Below the pieces are notes generated by a model. The model was not told the origin of the DNA. It did not search any database and saw only the letters and a program-made list of their open reading frames with translations. The translations under genes were made by a program, and so were the position numbers. A stretch of DNA of 40,644 bases from a virus. Below are positions 1 through 9,024 of this stretch, piece after piece. The stretch spans positions 1 through 40,644 of IMG/VR virus record IMGVR_UViG_3300021959_000113. One strand, written 5' to 3'. Within the stretch, counting starts at the first letter, position 1, and each line of letters opens with the position of its first letter.

Positions 1-1175
1 TTCGTATCGTCATGCTCTGCTTCTTCCTTCTTGCGGTTCTCAAGCCTTACTTGAAGCTCGTTCACTTTCTTGCTAAGTTCATTCATTTTTGGATCATGAG
101 CGCCAAGTAGTTTATCGAGCTTTTCTTTCCCCCTGCCAATATTAATATCGCCCAACTCAATACCTTCTTGAGCCAAGTAGCTTTTAATTTGTTCGGCTTT
201 CAAGCTTAAATCTTGAGGAGTCGCCTTTTCTATATCGCCAATGTCACTGAAGACTGACTGCAACTCAGAAGTAACTTTTTGAGTCTGCTGTTCTCTGTAT
301 GGGTTTCTTCCAGTAGGATTCACCTTGAAAAGACTTCGCGCATTATCGGCTAGTGCTTTTTTGTTTGCATCAAGCTCAATTCTTTGTTCACCAGTCAAAT
401 CGCCACCAAGCTGCTCTAACTCATTTATGCGATTACTGGTAGCACCTTGTCTCGCCAAGAGAGTGCCACTGCCACCTACCTGTAGAGCTTTTTGGATATC
501 TCCGCCATTGGTATTGAACTCTGTCTGTACCGAATCACGATATTCTCTAGCTTCCTGTGTAGGCTCACCATCCTCATCAAAGAACCTCGAAGTGTCAATA
601 CCGTTCTTTTTGGCTTCTCTATATATCCAGTTTTCTTTGAAAGTCTTTTCGAAATCAATCTTTGCCGGAGCATTTAATTTTCTACGAGCTGCTTCATTTC
701 CAAGGTTAACTCGATCTAAGTTTGCCTGATTGACAGTGCGCTTGAATCTTGAATCTTCTGCTGCTCTCTTGTCATCGATCTGATCACGACCACGATTATA
801 CCTGTCTATCCCTTCGATACGATTTTGCAGACGATTGAAGCGACTATCTTGAGCCGCATCTCTAGATCTATTATATAAAGTGTTTTCTCTATCCCTTTTA
901 TCTTGTGCAGCGTCCCTAGATCTATTATACAAAGTGTTTTGCTGCCTTTGCTCAAAATCTCTATTTGCTTGGCGAAAAGAAGCATCTCTTACTTGCGCAC
1001 GTTGAACAAGACCAGAAGATCTTCGAGACTGAGTTAGGCGATTATATGCCGGAGTTATCGAAGTGGTGGTCCGTTGAAGCCTGTTCTGCTGAGTAGCATC
1101 TCCGGCTATATTATTCAATTGTCGTCTTCTAGCCAAGCCAAGCAGCTTTTGATTTCCTTCCATTGCAGTCACCAT
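1..1175 (-). CDS. Large virion protein, partial (C-terminus beyond left edge)
   Basis: An open frame runs leftwards without a stop from an ATG at 1175 to the window edge, giving at least 391 residues. It is rich in Arg, Gln, Asn and Asp and mostly helical in character. A 13-residue unit (NTLYNRSRDAAQD) occurs twice in tandem near residues 75-110, followed by related RFNR/RFKR segments. The far end looks like coiled coil (LSKKVNELQVRLENRKKEE). No enzymatic motif is visible. It is the last late gene before the edge, downstream of tail genes, which in podovirus-like phages is the usual place for internal/ejection proteins. That role is inferred from position and composition only. Starts at 1175 and 1163 are both possible; neither has a strong ribosome binding site. 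Confidence 0.8.
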   Translation of the reverse strand, partial: MVTAMEGNQKLLGLARRRQLNNIAGDATQQNRLQRTTTSITPAYNRLTQSRRSSGLVQRAQVRDASFRQANRDFEQRQQNTLYNRSRDAAQDKRDRENTLYNRSRDAAQDSRFNRLQNRIEGIDRYNRGRDQIDDKRAAEDSRFKRTVNQANLDRVNLGNEAARRKLNAPAKIDFEKTFKENWIYREAKKNGIDTSRFFDEDGEPTQEAREYRDSVQTEFNTNGGDIQKALQVGGSGTLLARQGATSNRINELEQLGGDLTGEQRIELDANKKALADNARSLFKVNPTGRNPYREQQTQKVTSELQSVFSDIGDIEKATPQDLSLKAEQIKSYLAQEGIELGDINIGRGKEKLDKLLGAHDPKMNELSKKVNELQVRLENRKKEEAEHDDT

Positions 1176-1251
1176 GAGTTAAGTATTGATTATATTAATA
1201 TATAACACTAATTGTATTATTTTAAACAATATTCGACTAACAAAGCAAGTA

Positions 1252-3084
1252 TTAAGGAATTGGTATGAATGTATTAGTGTAGTATGGCCAATTTTCCTCA
1301 AAGTCTATAAAAGGATAAAGCTCAAGGTCGTATTCTTGATTGATTCCATTCGCTCCATCAGATCCCACGACAGAAGTATTTGCTAGGTATGTTGGGTCCG
1401 ATCTAGGACTAGATACTTCATCGACAAATGTATAACCTGACAAACTCTCATCTGTCTGTGGTGCTTGACCTGTTGCTCCAATACCTCCACCACCGGAAGA
1501 ACCCTTACCAGAAACATACTTACCAGAAGAGCCACCATCACCACCGTCACCACCGTTTGAGGTGTTTTGAATGTAAAGTATATTATTATTTAACTCATAC
1601 TCGGTTGTTGGAGTGCTGTATTCAATAGCTCCGTCTTGTGTGGCAGACTCAAGTAATCTCAATGACGGAGAACCTTTTCCCCCACTTCCTCCTGCTCCTG
1701 ACTGTCCATACTGTGAATCACCTCCTGCTCCACCTACTCCACCAATAGCTCCAGTGAATGTTCTAATTGCATCATCTGGGCCGGAAACCCAAAAGGGACT
1801 CTGAAATTCATCTGCCGATACGCTGTCAGGATATGCGTCATCAAAGTAATCTACTCCATCTCCACCATTACAAGAATAGGCATTGTGGACTAGTGATACA
1901 TTCGTGAATGTGCATGTAATTATTGAGTCTGCTTGAATCACGGGCTCTATATCAAAATATGTTGCATCTCTACCAGAGTCTCCTGCGCTAACACCATCAT
2001 CGCCAGAAATTCCCGTAAGATCTAAAGTGAAATCCCGAAACTCACATGTTCTAAATGTAGTTTGAGAAGCATTGATCATATTTTTTACCGTATATGTTCC
2101 ACCATCAAGAGCATTAGGATTTGTAAAGTCTCTTGTAGTCTCCCAGTCTAAAATATATCCAATGAATTCTGAATTTTTGATGGTATGGCTTGATTGTAAA
2201 TTGATCATCTCAAAATCAATAACATTTGTCACTGATTGGCTGTCTCGGTTCTTGCTGATAGTCTGAGATTGCCCATAATCAAAAATACAATTACTTATAA
2301 TCCCCTTTTCAGAACCATATTTATCTTCTATAAAGCTGAGAGTGTCACCAGAAGAATCGAAAACATCATAGTCAAAGCTAAATCCATCAACAACAATCGG
2401 ATTTTTTGACCAGTCTGAAAGCTCATCATAGTCACCCCAAACAGCTCGGCTCTCGTCATAACCACCACCAAACATGATGTCGCTTATATCTGTAAACCCT
2501 GACTCCATGATATTTCTGATCTGAAACATTCTTCTCGATGCAGTCTTACCAGTTCTTTGAGCGATCGATGTTTCATTCCCGTCAAAGCCTCCATAAACTT
2601 TCATGCCCGGGAAAAATAACTCATGACGAGCTGTGCCTTCGTTGTATGGTCCTATAATAGTAGACACTCCAGTTATGACTGTTGTGGAGCTCGCCACCCA
2701 TATTTGTCTTGGTTTTTTATCTAATAAGAAAAGATCTCTGTATCGAGAAAGTCCCCTAGAAAAAGTATTTAAGGCCTTATCCCAAGTAGAACCATCAAAT
2801 TCAGAATCGTAACTCGTTTCAAGGTCTACATAAATAACTTCATTTGGAATCTCTTCATCTAGCTCTGGTGGACGCAAGCTTAATAGATATTCAACCTCTA
2901 ACTTCAAGTAACCAAAAAGAAGATCTAAGTTTGTATCGTCATACTCATACGATGTTGACTCAGGAACATCTATGGAAAGCCTTTCTTGAAGTTCTCTAAA
3001 AAGATTTTTCTTGACTTCGCTGTCGGCCTCAAATGGATTAGAAAATCCAACTGCATTGTTTCTGGCTCTCTTCAATCTTGTCAT
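1252..3084 (-). CDS. Glycine-rich tail fibre/spike-like protein
   Basis: The protein has 610 residues. Residues 1-45 (VGFSNPF then LFRELQERL) closely resemble the N-terminus of the next upstream gene, suggesting a common virion-anchoring segment. The middle has parallel beta-helix character: YVDLETSYDSEFDGSTWDK, then recurrent short strands with Asn/Asp/Gly turns, as in pectate-lyase-fold phage spikes. Two glycine-rich tracts follow, near residues 445-470 and 510-535. No catalytic residues can be assigned. The start overlaps the previous stop by four bases (ATGA), so translation is probably coupled. Likely an adhesin or spike at the tail tip. The fold is an inference from composition. Confidence 0.8.
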   Translation of the reverse strand: MTRLKRARNNAVGFSNPFEADSEVKKNLFRELQERLSIDVPESTSYEYDDTNLDLLFGYLKLEVEYLLSLRPPELDEEIPNEVIYVDLETSYDSEFDGSTWDKALNTFSRGLSRYRDLFLLDKKPRQIWVASSTTVITGVSTIIGPYNEGTARHELFFPGMKVYGGFDGNETSIAQRTGKTASRRMFQIRNIMESGFTDISDIMFGGGYDESRAVWGDYDELSDWSKNPIVVDGFSFDYDVFDSSGDTLSFIEDKYGSEKGIISNCIFDYGQSQTISKNRDSQSVTNVIDFEMINLQSSHTIKNSEFIGYILDWETTRDFTNPNALDGGTYTVKNMINASQTTFRTCEFRDFTLDLTGISGDDGVSAGDSGRDATYFDIEPVIQADSIITCTFTNVSLVHNAYSCNGGDGVDYFDDAYPDSVSADEFQSPFWVSGPDDAIRTFTGAIGGVGGAGGDSQYGQSGAGGSGGKGSPSLRLLESATQDGAIEYSTPTTEYELNNNILYIQNTSNGGDGGDGGSSGKYVSGKGSSGGGGIGATGQAPQTDESLSGYTFVDEVSSPRSDPTYLANTSVVGSDGANGINQEYDLELYPFIDFEENWPYYTNTFIPIP

Positions 3085-3338
3085 GGTCTAAAGCCAAGCC
3101 TTTCGTAATTTTGAGTATAACGCAATACGGATCTCCTAAGATCTCCAATAGCCTGTAAGATCTCTGAATCATCATACTCTTCAATATCAATGTCAATTGC
3201 TTCTATGGCTGTATCCATGCGAGTAGACTCTTCTTGAAGCTCTCTGAATAACTGAGACTCTTGTTGAGTTAAGTCTGGATGAAAGGGGCTGGAGAAACCT
3301 ACCTTATGCGCAGTCTTCTCTCTCTTGAAATTGGCCAT
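3081..3338 (-). CDS. Small virion adaptor-like protein sharing an N-terminal module
   Basis: The protein has 85 residues. Its first 40 residues (KR, VGFSSPF, LFRELQEES) match the start of the 610-residue fibre-like protein immediately downstream. The rest is acidic then helical (IDIDIEEYDDSEILQAIGDLRRSVLRY). It lies between the large tail-hub-like gene and the fibre gene. A reasonable guess is a short tail component that docks to the same site as the fibre. No family is recognised. Confidence 0.75.
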   Translation of the reverse strand: MANFKREKTAHKVGFSSPFHPDLTQQESQLFRELQEESTRMDTAIEAIDIDIEEYDDSEILQAIGDLRRSVLRYTQNYERLGFRP

Positions 3339-3346
3339 GATCTCAC

Positions 3347-5833
3347 CTATTTAAGTTTTGCCATACTTGTTGCAACGGCAAATTCACGAACAACGGATCC
3401 ATTCTCGTCTACTTCAAAAGTAAATTTTTTATTTAATGAAGAAAAAGGCAATCGTCTTGGCTTTTCGTTTACAAAAGAAATCTCATAAAGCTCTTCATTA
3501 TCGGCAAAAAATTTAACCTTTATTGGATAACCTGTCGCAATGACCTGAGCTGCGGAAAAAGAAATTGGCTTTAAAGTATCGTAAACTTTTATATCCCAAG
3601 GACCAACTGACGGATCTTGCCTATACTCATGAATTTTATCTCTAAAAATCTGTCTGGACCTAGAGAATAGCGTTAGACTTTGTATTGCACTTGATATGTC
3701 GTTATCTATTGAAACTCGCCATAAAGTACCATCTGGCACATGCTCTGGCAGCTTAAATACTCTTCCTGAGTTAATAATGGCATTGTGGACTAAACCCTGA
3801 GTTTCGTGGTAAAATTTTACTGAAACAGGCTTTCCGTCTTCAGTCGTGACTATTCCACCAGAAAAAGCACCAACATCAGCAAACTTTAACCAAGAAATTT
3901 TCCAAACAGGATTGTTGGACTCAGTTAAATTTACCGATTGTCCCATTGGAATAATGTTTCTTTCAAAAGCTTGGAAGGATCTAACTTCAGAATTCCCTTC
4001 AATTTGGAACTCCCAGTCGATACCATGAGATAAACCCTCAAAAACAACTGGATTGTAATCTGTGGCTGTATATGTTCCGGCCAAGACACCATCGACATAA
4101 GCTTTTACTGTTATATCTCCATCAGCATCTACTTTGAAGTAATCAAATATTTCTGGCTGAGTAAAGTGATACCTCTTTGACTTCCAAGTAAAACCGCTTG
4201 TTGAGTCCGTAGCTGTGAAAGTCGTGATTGCTTGAATAGTTTCATCAAGATCAAATCGAAGATTAACTACATTGCCTTCAAGAAAAATACTATTATCTGC
4301 CACTTTTGCCGAAAAAGTTTCTGGAGACAAGTCAAGCCATTCTGAACGAGTATAAAATTCTTTCGTTAAGCTTTGGATACTGGATCCCGAAGTAGCAAAA
4401 AGACCATCATGAGAGGTATAGAAAATAGTATTGCCAATTCGTGATAGAGATTTTGGGTCAAGGAGTGGATTGACACTTGATATAAGATATTTAGTCATGG
4501 TAGCAGGATTACCCCCACTCACTATATACACGTCCTCTAAAGTAAATACTACGACACTTCCACCCGATAACATAATGGCTTGAATATCGTCTTGAAAAGT
4601 AATTGTATACTCATCTGGCCACATATGGTATTTATAATAGTCGGAAAAATAAAGAACCTTATCTTTAAATGCAATCCCAAATTGAGCCGGATGAACAATG
4701 CTTCCCTCAAGAAAAACTTGAAGCTCGGCATCACTGGTCGCAGGAGGATTACCAAAAGGAGGTAACTCTTCTCGGAGTGGCAAGAATTCAGTGTCTCTAA
4801 ACTCGTCTGCATCGGCTTGGCTCACTAGTCTAAAACTATTACCGGAGCCTGACCTATAAATATTATTAAATCTGTAGCCTGCACTAGTCCTATAAGTCTG
4901 CATAGTGGCAATTTGTCCAGGCAATAGCTCAACGGCTTCTGAAATTTCAGAAGGAACACTCTCGATCAATTCAGTCCTATTCTTGAGGTACGTTTGCATG
5001 TAGTAATAGGTGCGTCTTTTGGGAACTGAGTAATTGAGATTAATTGTGAAAGTAACTTCAAAGGGAATGAGAACTTCAACTAAATCACCATTACCGTCTG
5101 GATTCGTAATTGTTTTATCAATTGGGAAAGCATCAACATCTTCAATCTCAAAGTATCCATAAATGACACCTTGCGTGAAGTCATCACTATCATTAACTCG
5201 AATAATCAATTGGTCTGGCTTCGGCTTTCTGTAAACTAATGGAATACGCCCACGAGGAATGATAGAATTGTAACCTCTTCCAAGCTCTGTTGGTAGACAA
5301 AATGTCTGGTCTGGACTTCCGTTATATGGCGAATTCAAAAGCTTGAATTGAAAAACTGGAGAAATAACTTGATAAGTAAAGCCTTCTTCAAGCCTAAGAG
5401 TTATAGAAGGCAGTGAATATGTCAACCTCATGCCAGTCTCAGTATAAACTACTTTAGTGGGAGTTGAATAATTATTATCATGGAAATGTCTGATGTCATC
5501 AAACGTATTACCATCCAAATCCGTAGCTACCTGTGCAACATAAATCGAACGTCTAACTCCCACCCACTGATCAATGTTTCTGGCAAAGTACTCAATCTCC
5601 TTAATGTAAGGAGTCGAAGGCGTGGGAGTCGTAAAAACATCGCTCTCATCAATACCACTATTCAGCCGACCATCATCACCTTTTAGATCAAAGAATGGAT
5701 TATCGACATTAATAGGTCTTAGCGACTGACTAACTAGGTCACAATTCTGAGCAACCTGTGCTCCCATAGGCGGAAGTTCATTTGGGCTAAGCTTTGGGAT
5801 AATCCCCCCAAATCTAGTTAAGTCTACTGGCAT
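3347..5833 (-). CDS. Large tail tube/hub protein (podovirus tail tubular protein B-like)
   Basis: The protein has 828 residues. The N-terminus (FGGIIPKLSPNELPPMGAQ, then AQNCDL, then LRPI) is the hallmark start of large podovirus tail proteins that form the distal tail tube or nozzle. Further in are SAGYRFNNIYRSGSG and PAQFGIAFKDKVLYFSDYYK, a beta-propeller-like pattern also typical of that group. Length is in the usual range (about 700-850). It overlaps the upstream gene by one base (TAATG). The tail-tube role is family knowledge applied to a recognisable N-terminus. The C-terminal half looks less conserved. Confidence 0.8.
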   Translation of the reverse strand: MPVDLTRFGGIIPKLSPNELPPMGAQVAQNCDLVSQSLRPINVDNPFFDLKGDDGRLNSGIDESDVFTTPTPSTPYIKEIEYFARNIDQWVGVRRSIYVAQVATDLDGNTFDDIRHFHDNNYSTPTKVVYTETGMRLTYSLPSITLRLEEGFTYQVISPVFQFKLLNSPYNGSPDQTFCLPTELGRGYNSIIPRGRIPLVYRKPKPDQLIIRVNDSDDFTQGVIYGYFEIEDVDAFPIDKTITNPDGNGDLVEVLIPFEVTFTINLNYSVPKRRTYYYMQTYLKNRTELIESVPSEISEAVELLPGQIATMQTYRTSAGYRFNNIYRSGSGNSFRLVSQADADEFRDTEFLPLREELPPFGNPPATSDAELQVFLEGSIVHPAQFGIAFKDKVLYFSDYYKYHMWPDEYTITFQDDIQAIMLSGGSVVVFTLEDVYIVSGGNPATMTKYLISSVNPLLDPKSLSRIGNTIFYTSHDGLFATSGSSIQSLTKEFYTRSEWLDLSPETFSAKVADNSIFLEGNVVNLRFDLDETIQAITTFTATDSTSGFTWKSKRYHFTQPEIFDYFKVDADGDITVKAYVDGVLAGTYTATDYNPVVFEGLSHGIDWEFQIEGNSEVRSFQAFERNIIPMGQSVNLTESNNPVWKISWLKFADVGAFSGGIVTTEDGKPVSVKFYHETQGLVHNAIINSGRVFKLPEHVPDGTLWRVSIDNDISSAIQSLTLFSRSRQIFRDKIHEYRQDPSVGPWDIKVYDTLKPISFSAAQVIATGYPIKVKFFADNEELYEISFVNEKPRRLPFSSLNKKFTFEVDENGSVVREFAVATSMAKLK

Positions 5834-6189
5834 TATGAAATCCCTTTAAGGTTTTCCAGAAAAAATTTATATTCACTCACCACCTTCAAGCCAGATCCAA
5901 GAGCAGAATCATATAAAGCAGAAACTCTCAAGAATCTTGGCGCAGAAGCAAGCTTTCGTTCATGTTTTTGAATTGTCATACTTGATCCCGATATAACAAT
6001 ATCAATAGACTCTGCTGAAGTTGGCGCAGAAGGAGCTGATGCCAGAACCTCACCATCTTTATCATAGAGTCCCCAGTCAATGCTTCCTGAGTTAGGCGTG
6101 AATGCATTACCATGCTCATCTATAAAATCAACAGTCATGGCGAAAGTGTTTTCCTCTTTCGCTATTTCATCAAGAAGCATTACTGGCAT
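5833..6189 (-). CDS. Small beta-rich structural protein, unknown
   Basis: The protein has 118 residues. It starts with LLDEIAKEENTFAMTVDFID and continues with alternating strands (DWGLYDKDGEVLASAP, IDIVISGSSMTIQKHER, RFLRVSALYDS). The pattern fits a single immunoglobulin-like or jelly-roll domain of the kind found as small tail or decoration proteins. It is followed directly by the tail-hub-like gene with stop and start overlapping (TAATG). No family name can be given. Confidence 0.75.
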   Translation of the reverse strand: MPVMLLDEIAKEENTFAMTVDFIDEHGNAFTPNSGSIDWGLYDKDGEVLASAPSAPTSAESIDIVISGSSMTIQKHERKLASAPRFLRVSALYDSALGSGLKVVSEYKFFLENLKGIS

Positions 6190-6199
6190 AATCTACTCC

Positions 6200-6595
6200 T
6201 TAAGCCGGATCACGACTTGTGTAGTCCCAAGCAGGAACTGTCAAGTCTTCTGCGATCGCGACTGTGATAGGCGAACTTGTATCCGTAACAAGGACGTGTG
6301 AATCTGAGTCGTTTGAGTCGACTAGAACAATTTGTTCTACATCTCCGGCAGCATCGATAGCAACTACTGTATCTGGAGTAATGGTGATCTTACGACCATC
6401 TGTATCTCCATTGGCTTTTGCGGAAAGTGTTACGTTCACGCCAACTGAGCTCAATACAGACGCATCTGCTATTGCTGTTGTGCCTGGAACGAAAGCACTA
6501 GTCGCTACATAAAGCTTAAGTCCGTTAGATCCATTAAGCGTAATGAGGTGGTCTAGTAATGCATCTAATGCATCGTCAAGTAAAAATTTAGCCAT
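6200..6595 (-). CDS. Structural protein of unknown family
   Basis: The protein has 131 residues and starts with an amphipathic helix (FLLDDALDALLDHLITL). A beta-rich domain full of Thr, Val and Asp follows (DGRKITITPDTVVAIDAAG, VEQIVLVDSNDSDSHVLV). It lies in the tail gene block, 12 bases after the repeat-built gene. Similar short proteins often sit beside tail proteins in marine phages, but no named family is claimed. Confidence 0.75.
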   Translation of the reverse strand: MAKFLLDDALDALLDHLITLNGSNGLKLYVATSAFVPGTTAIADASVLSSVGVNVTLSAKANGDTDGRKITITPDTVVAIDAAGDVEQIVLVDSNDSDSHVLVTDTSSPITVAIAEDLTVPAWDYTSRDPA

Positions 6596-6607
6596 TCTAT
6601 TCTCCTA

Positions 6608-7759
6608 TTATTTATAGATTGTTGATTTATCAATACTTGGATAAATTCTTGTAAAGTTAATTTTACCATAATGGAAGGTAGTTACTTTTACATTGGTATT
6701 TTCGATATTATTTGAATTATATATTGATTCTACTAATAAAGATTCTTTAATGCTAGCATCTGTGGTATCCATAAAATTAAAATTCTGCATATTCAGATTT
6801 AATTCAAAAGGGTCTGGTTGCAGGAACTTTCGAGGTAATACGCTTTCAATCTCGTTCGTATTCTCAACATTATTTAATTCAAGAGAAAATACTAATTCTT
6901 CTATTTCGTTTGAGCTTTCAACAGAGTCAACTTGGCAAAAAGATAGGGTACCTATCTCATTTTGATTCTGAGAGTCTTCACTAAGCTTTGTATATACAGA
7001 TGTATTTTCTGTTTCGTTCGAGTTTTCAATGTCATCTACTTGGCAGAGAACTAAGGTATTTACTTCATTGTTGTTTTCAGAGTTTTCTGGAACAACTGCT
7101 GCAACCTTTATACCGCCTAAACCTTCAGGGTTAGTCCCTATAGAAGATGCACCACCAGAGCTAATATCCAAAAGTGTATCTAAATCAAGCTCAAAGATCT
7201 TGTCAACAGTGAAATCAAGCGCATAAAGCCTGTCATTTGTACCACCTATGCCATGTGGTCTTGTAGATGGGCTAACTACGCTATTTATCTCAAGTAGTGT
7301 ATCAGGATCAAGCTCATTATGCCTACCTTGAGAAAGACTGAAAAGACGTGTGGAGAATACCCTATCTTCAGTGCCGCCTATTGCGTCAGTATACCCAGTC
7401 CCAGAACCTACACCACCAGAACTTAAGTCGAGTAGTGTGTCGGGGTCAAGCTCATAATACTTATCATCAGTGGAGTCGGAACTGTAAAGCCTTGTATTTG
7501 TGCCGCCAATGCCTTCTGGATTAGCTGCTATAGCAGCAACACCACCAGCTGTGATATCAAGAAAAGTATCTAAATCAAGCTCATAATACTTGTCTGTAGC
7601 AGCATCGCAATGATATAAGCGTTGTTCAATTCCGCCAACACCATAAGGATTAGTTCCAGGACTAGAAACACCCCCTGATGAAATATCTAAGCGTGTGTCA
7701 AGGTCAAGCTCATAGATTTTATCTGTAGTAGCATCGCAATGATAAAGTCTATTAACCAT
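6608..7759 (-). CDS. Repeat protein: five 43-residue blades plus 18-residue repeats
   Basis: The protein has 383 residues with two kinds of internal repeat. Residues about 3-217 are five tandem copies of a ~43-residue unit with consensus RLYxxDxxTDKxYELDLDT then LLDISSGGV then NPxGIGGT, the look of beta-propeller blades. Residues about 220-310 are tandem 18-residue units built on ENxNEIxxLxF, which suggest a beta-solenoid stalk. It sits among tail genes, so a receptor- or glycan-binding appendage is likely. Binding function is inferred and the fold is not proven. The blades are similar enough to suggest recent duplication. Confidence 0.8.
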   Translation of the reverse strand: MVNRLYHCDATTDKIYELDLDTRLDISSGGVSSPGTNPYGVGGIEQRLYHCDAATDKYYELDLDTFLDITAGGVAAIAANPEGIGGTNTRLYSSDSTDDKYYELDPDTLLDLSSGGVGSGTGYTDAIGGTEDRVFSTRLFSLSQGRHNELDPDTLLEINSVVSPSTRPHGIGGTNDRLYALDFTVDKIFELDLDTLLDISSGGASSIGTNPEGLGGIKVAAVVPENSENNNEVNTLVLCQVDDIENSNETENTSVYTKLSEDSQNQNEIGTLSFCQVDSVESSNEIEELVFSLELNNVENTNEIESVLPRKFLQPDPFELNLNMQNFNFMDTTDASIKESLLVESIYNSNNIENTNVKVTTFHYGKINFTRIYPSIDKSTIYK

Positions 7760-7761
7760 TA

Positions 7762-8127
7762 TTAAGCTTGTACTTCAGCAGCAGCTTTCTGTGCGGCTCT
7801 AGCAGCAGTTTGTGCAGTTTTCCAAGTAACTGAATCATCTTCGACAATTTCGTAGATATATCCTTTGTCGGGGAAAGCGACTTCAAGATCGGACATATCT
7901 TCAGCAATCAAAGGAAGAATAGCATTCACTTTAACTTCATCAGAGATCGGCAGATAAGCGATAGAATCCTCGCCTTCAACATACTGAACAGCAGCAGCTC
8001 CAATAACGGCTACGGAAAAACCCATATTTATCCAAGGAATTGGTCCACCACGAAGTCGCTTTCCATAACGATTTTTTTGCTTTCCGAAAATATTCAGAGG
8101 AACATTTACTAATTTTAGGAATTTCAT
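7762..8127 (-). CDS. Hypothetical structural-region protein
   Basis: The protein has 121 residues. A basic N-terminus (NIFGKQKNRYGKRLRGGP) is followed by a hydrophobic stretch, near residues 36-48, that could insert in a membrane or pack in a capsid. An acidic middle follows, and the C-terminal helix is Ala-rich (TAARAAQKAAAEVQA). The stop precedes the next gene's start by two bases. No family is recognised. Its place between connector-like and appendage genes suggests a head-tail joining or tail component. Confidence 0.7.
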   Translation of the reverse strand: MKFLKLVNVPLNIFGKQKNRYGKRLRGGPIPWINMGFSVAVIGAAAVQYVEGEDSIAYLPISDEVKVNAILPLIAEDMSDLEVAFPDKGYIYEIVEDDSVTWKTAQTAARAAQKAAAEVQA

Positions 8128-8131
8128 TTGA

Positions 8132-8470
8132 TCACCTCGTCAATTCATCATATTGGGATTTGTGGATATTCGCTCTATTCAAGTTTTCCGTATCGGCATC
8201 ATCTTCAGACAATGCTTTAAATACTATGAAAGATGCGAGTTTGTCAGAGATCCTATCTTCTAGGAGAGTTTCTGTACTAAGGCTTACCACGACAACAAGA
8301 TCTTGAAGGGATCCTGCTGAGTCTAGCCAGAACTCAGGACGTTTATGCCTAAGATCATATTGAGCTTCATTCAAATACTTGATTAGCTGAGCGTCAGACC
8401 ATCTATAGCCTGTGCTCTCCGTATCGTGAAGTATTCTTCGAGCTTCTTTAATTGGTACTGAAGAGATCAT
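8132..8470 (-). CDS. Head-tail connector/adaptor-like protein
   Basis: The protein has 112 residues. The N-terminal pattern (ARRILHDTESTGYRWSDAQLIKYLNEAQYDLRH) is the typical opening of small phage adaptor proteins found after capsid genes: a helix, then Trp-Ser-Asp, then a helix ending LNEAQ. The C-terminus is helical (DKLASFIVFKALSEDDAD). It overlaps the preceding connector-like gene by four bases (ATGA). Probably part of the ring below the portal. DUF6682-like membership is a guess from pattern. Confidence 0.75.
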   Translation of the reverse strand: MISSVPIKEARRILHDTESTGYRWSDAQLIKYLNEAQYDLRHKRPEFWLDSAGSLQDLVVVVSLSTETLLEDRISDKLASFIVFKALSEDDADTENLNRANIHKSQYDELTR

Positions 8471-9024
8471 GCTTGAACACCTCCAACGTTTCCAACTCCA
8501 CCATTGGCTTGTCGATTAAGCTCCAAGCCGACTCCTTTGAAATAATCCTTTTCGAAAAGCTTGGACGCATTGTAGTCAGTCCATGGTCTTTTCGGCATCA
8601 TCATCAAAGATGAAACACATCCACTTATTAAATGCTTCTTGTATTTACTGACAAAAAAGTCTGGAACTTGGTTCGTATTGGGAATGAGAGAAAAAGTAGC
8701 AACGACAGCTGCTCCTTCATTTGGTACGTAATAGTCAGGAAAACAAAGATTTCCGTCTTTTAGTTCGTAATTCCCCAAGGCGACTTCATTATCGTCGATA
8801 GTGACTTTCATTATCTTGATTATTTCGCCTTCAGTACTTTTTACCAAAGTGTATTCTCTCTGAGCATCTACACCAGTATGACTACTTTCTTCTTGCCAAG
8901 CATTAGTTCGCTCACAAAAGTCTGTGGTTGTCTTGATCATACGAAGATTGATAAGAGGTGCCGGTACGTCAGGCAACTCCATCAAGACCTCATTCGTCAT
9001 ACTGGTTATGGCTACAAGCAGCAT
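8467..9024 (-). CDS. Head-tail connector/tail-adaptor protein
   Basis: The protein has 185 residues. It begins ITSMTNEVLMELPDVPAPLIN, then RMIKTTTDFCERTNAWQE. This layout (LPxVPxPLI, then helix with FCxxTxxW) is characteristic of podovirus connector proteins located after the major capsid gene. The end is Gly/Asn-rich and flexible (ANGGVGNVGGVQA). Start and stop overlap its neighbours by one and four bases. The role is inferred from motif and synteny. Confidence 0.78.
   Translation of the reverse strand: MLLVAITSMTNEVLMELPDVPAPLINLRMIKTTTDFCERTNAWQEESSHTGVDAQREYTLVKSTEGEIIKIMKVTIDDNEVALGNYELKDGNLCFPDYYVPNEGAAVVATFSLIPNTNQVPDFFVSKYKKHLISGCVSSLMMMPKRPWTDYNASKLFEKDYFKGVGLELNRQANGGVGNVGGVQA

Noticed and set aside
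325-729. 134-codon rightward open frame
   Set aside because: It lies opposite the continuous leftward virion gene and has Ser/Leu/Phe-rich shadow composition.
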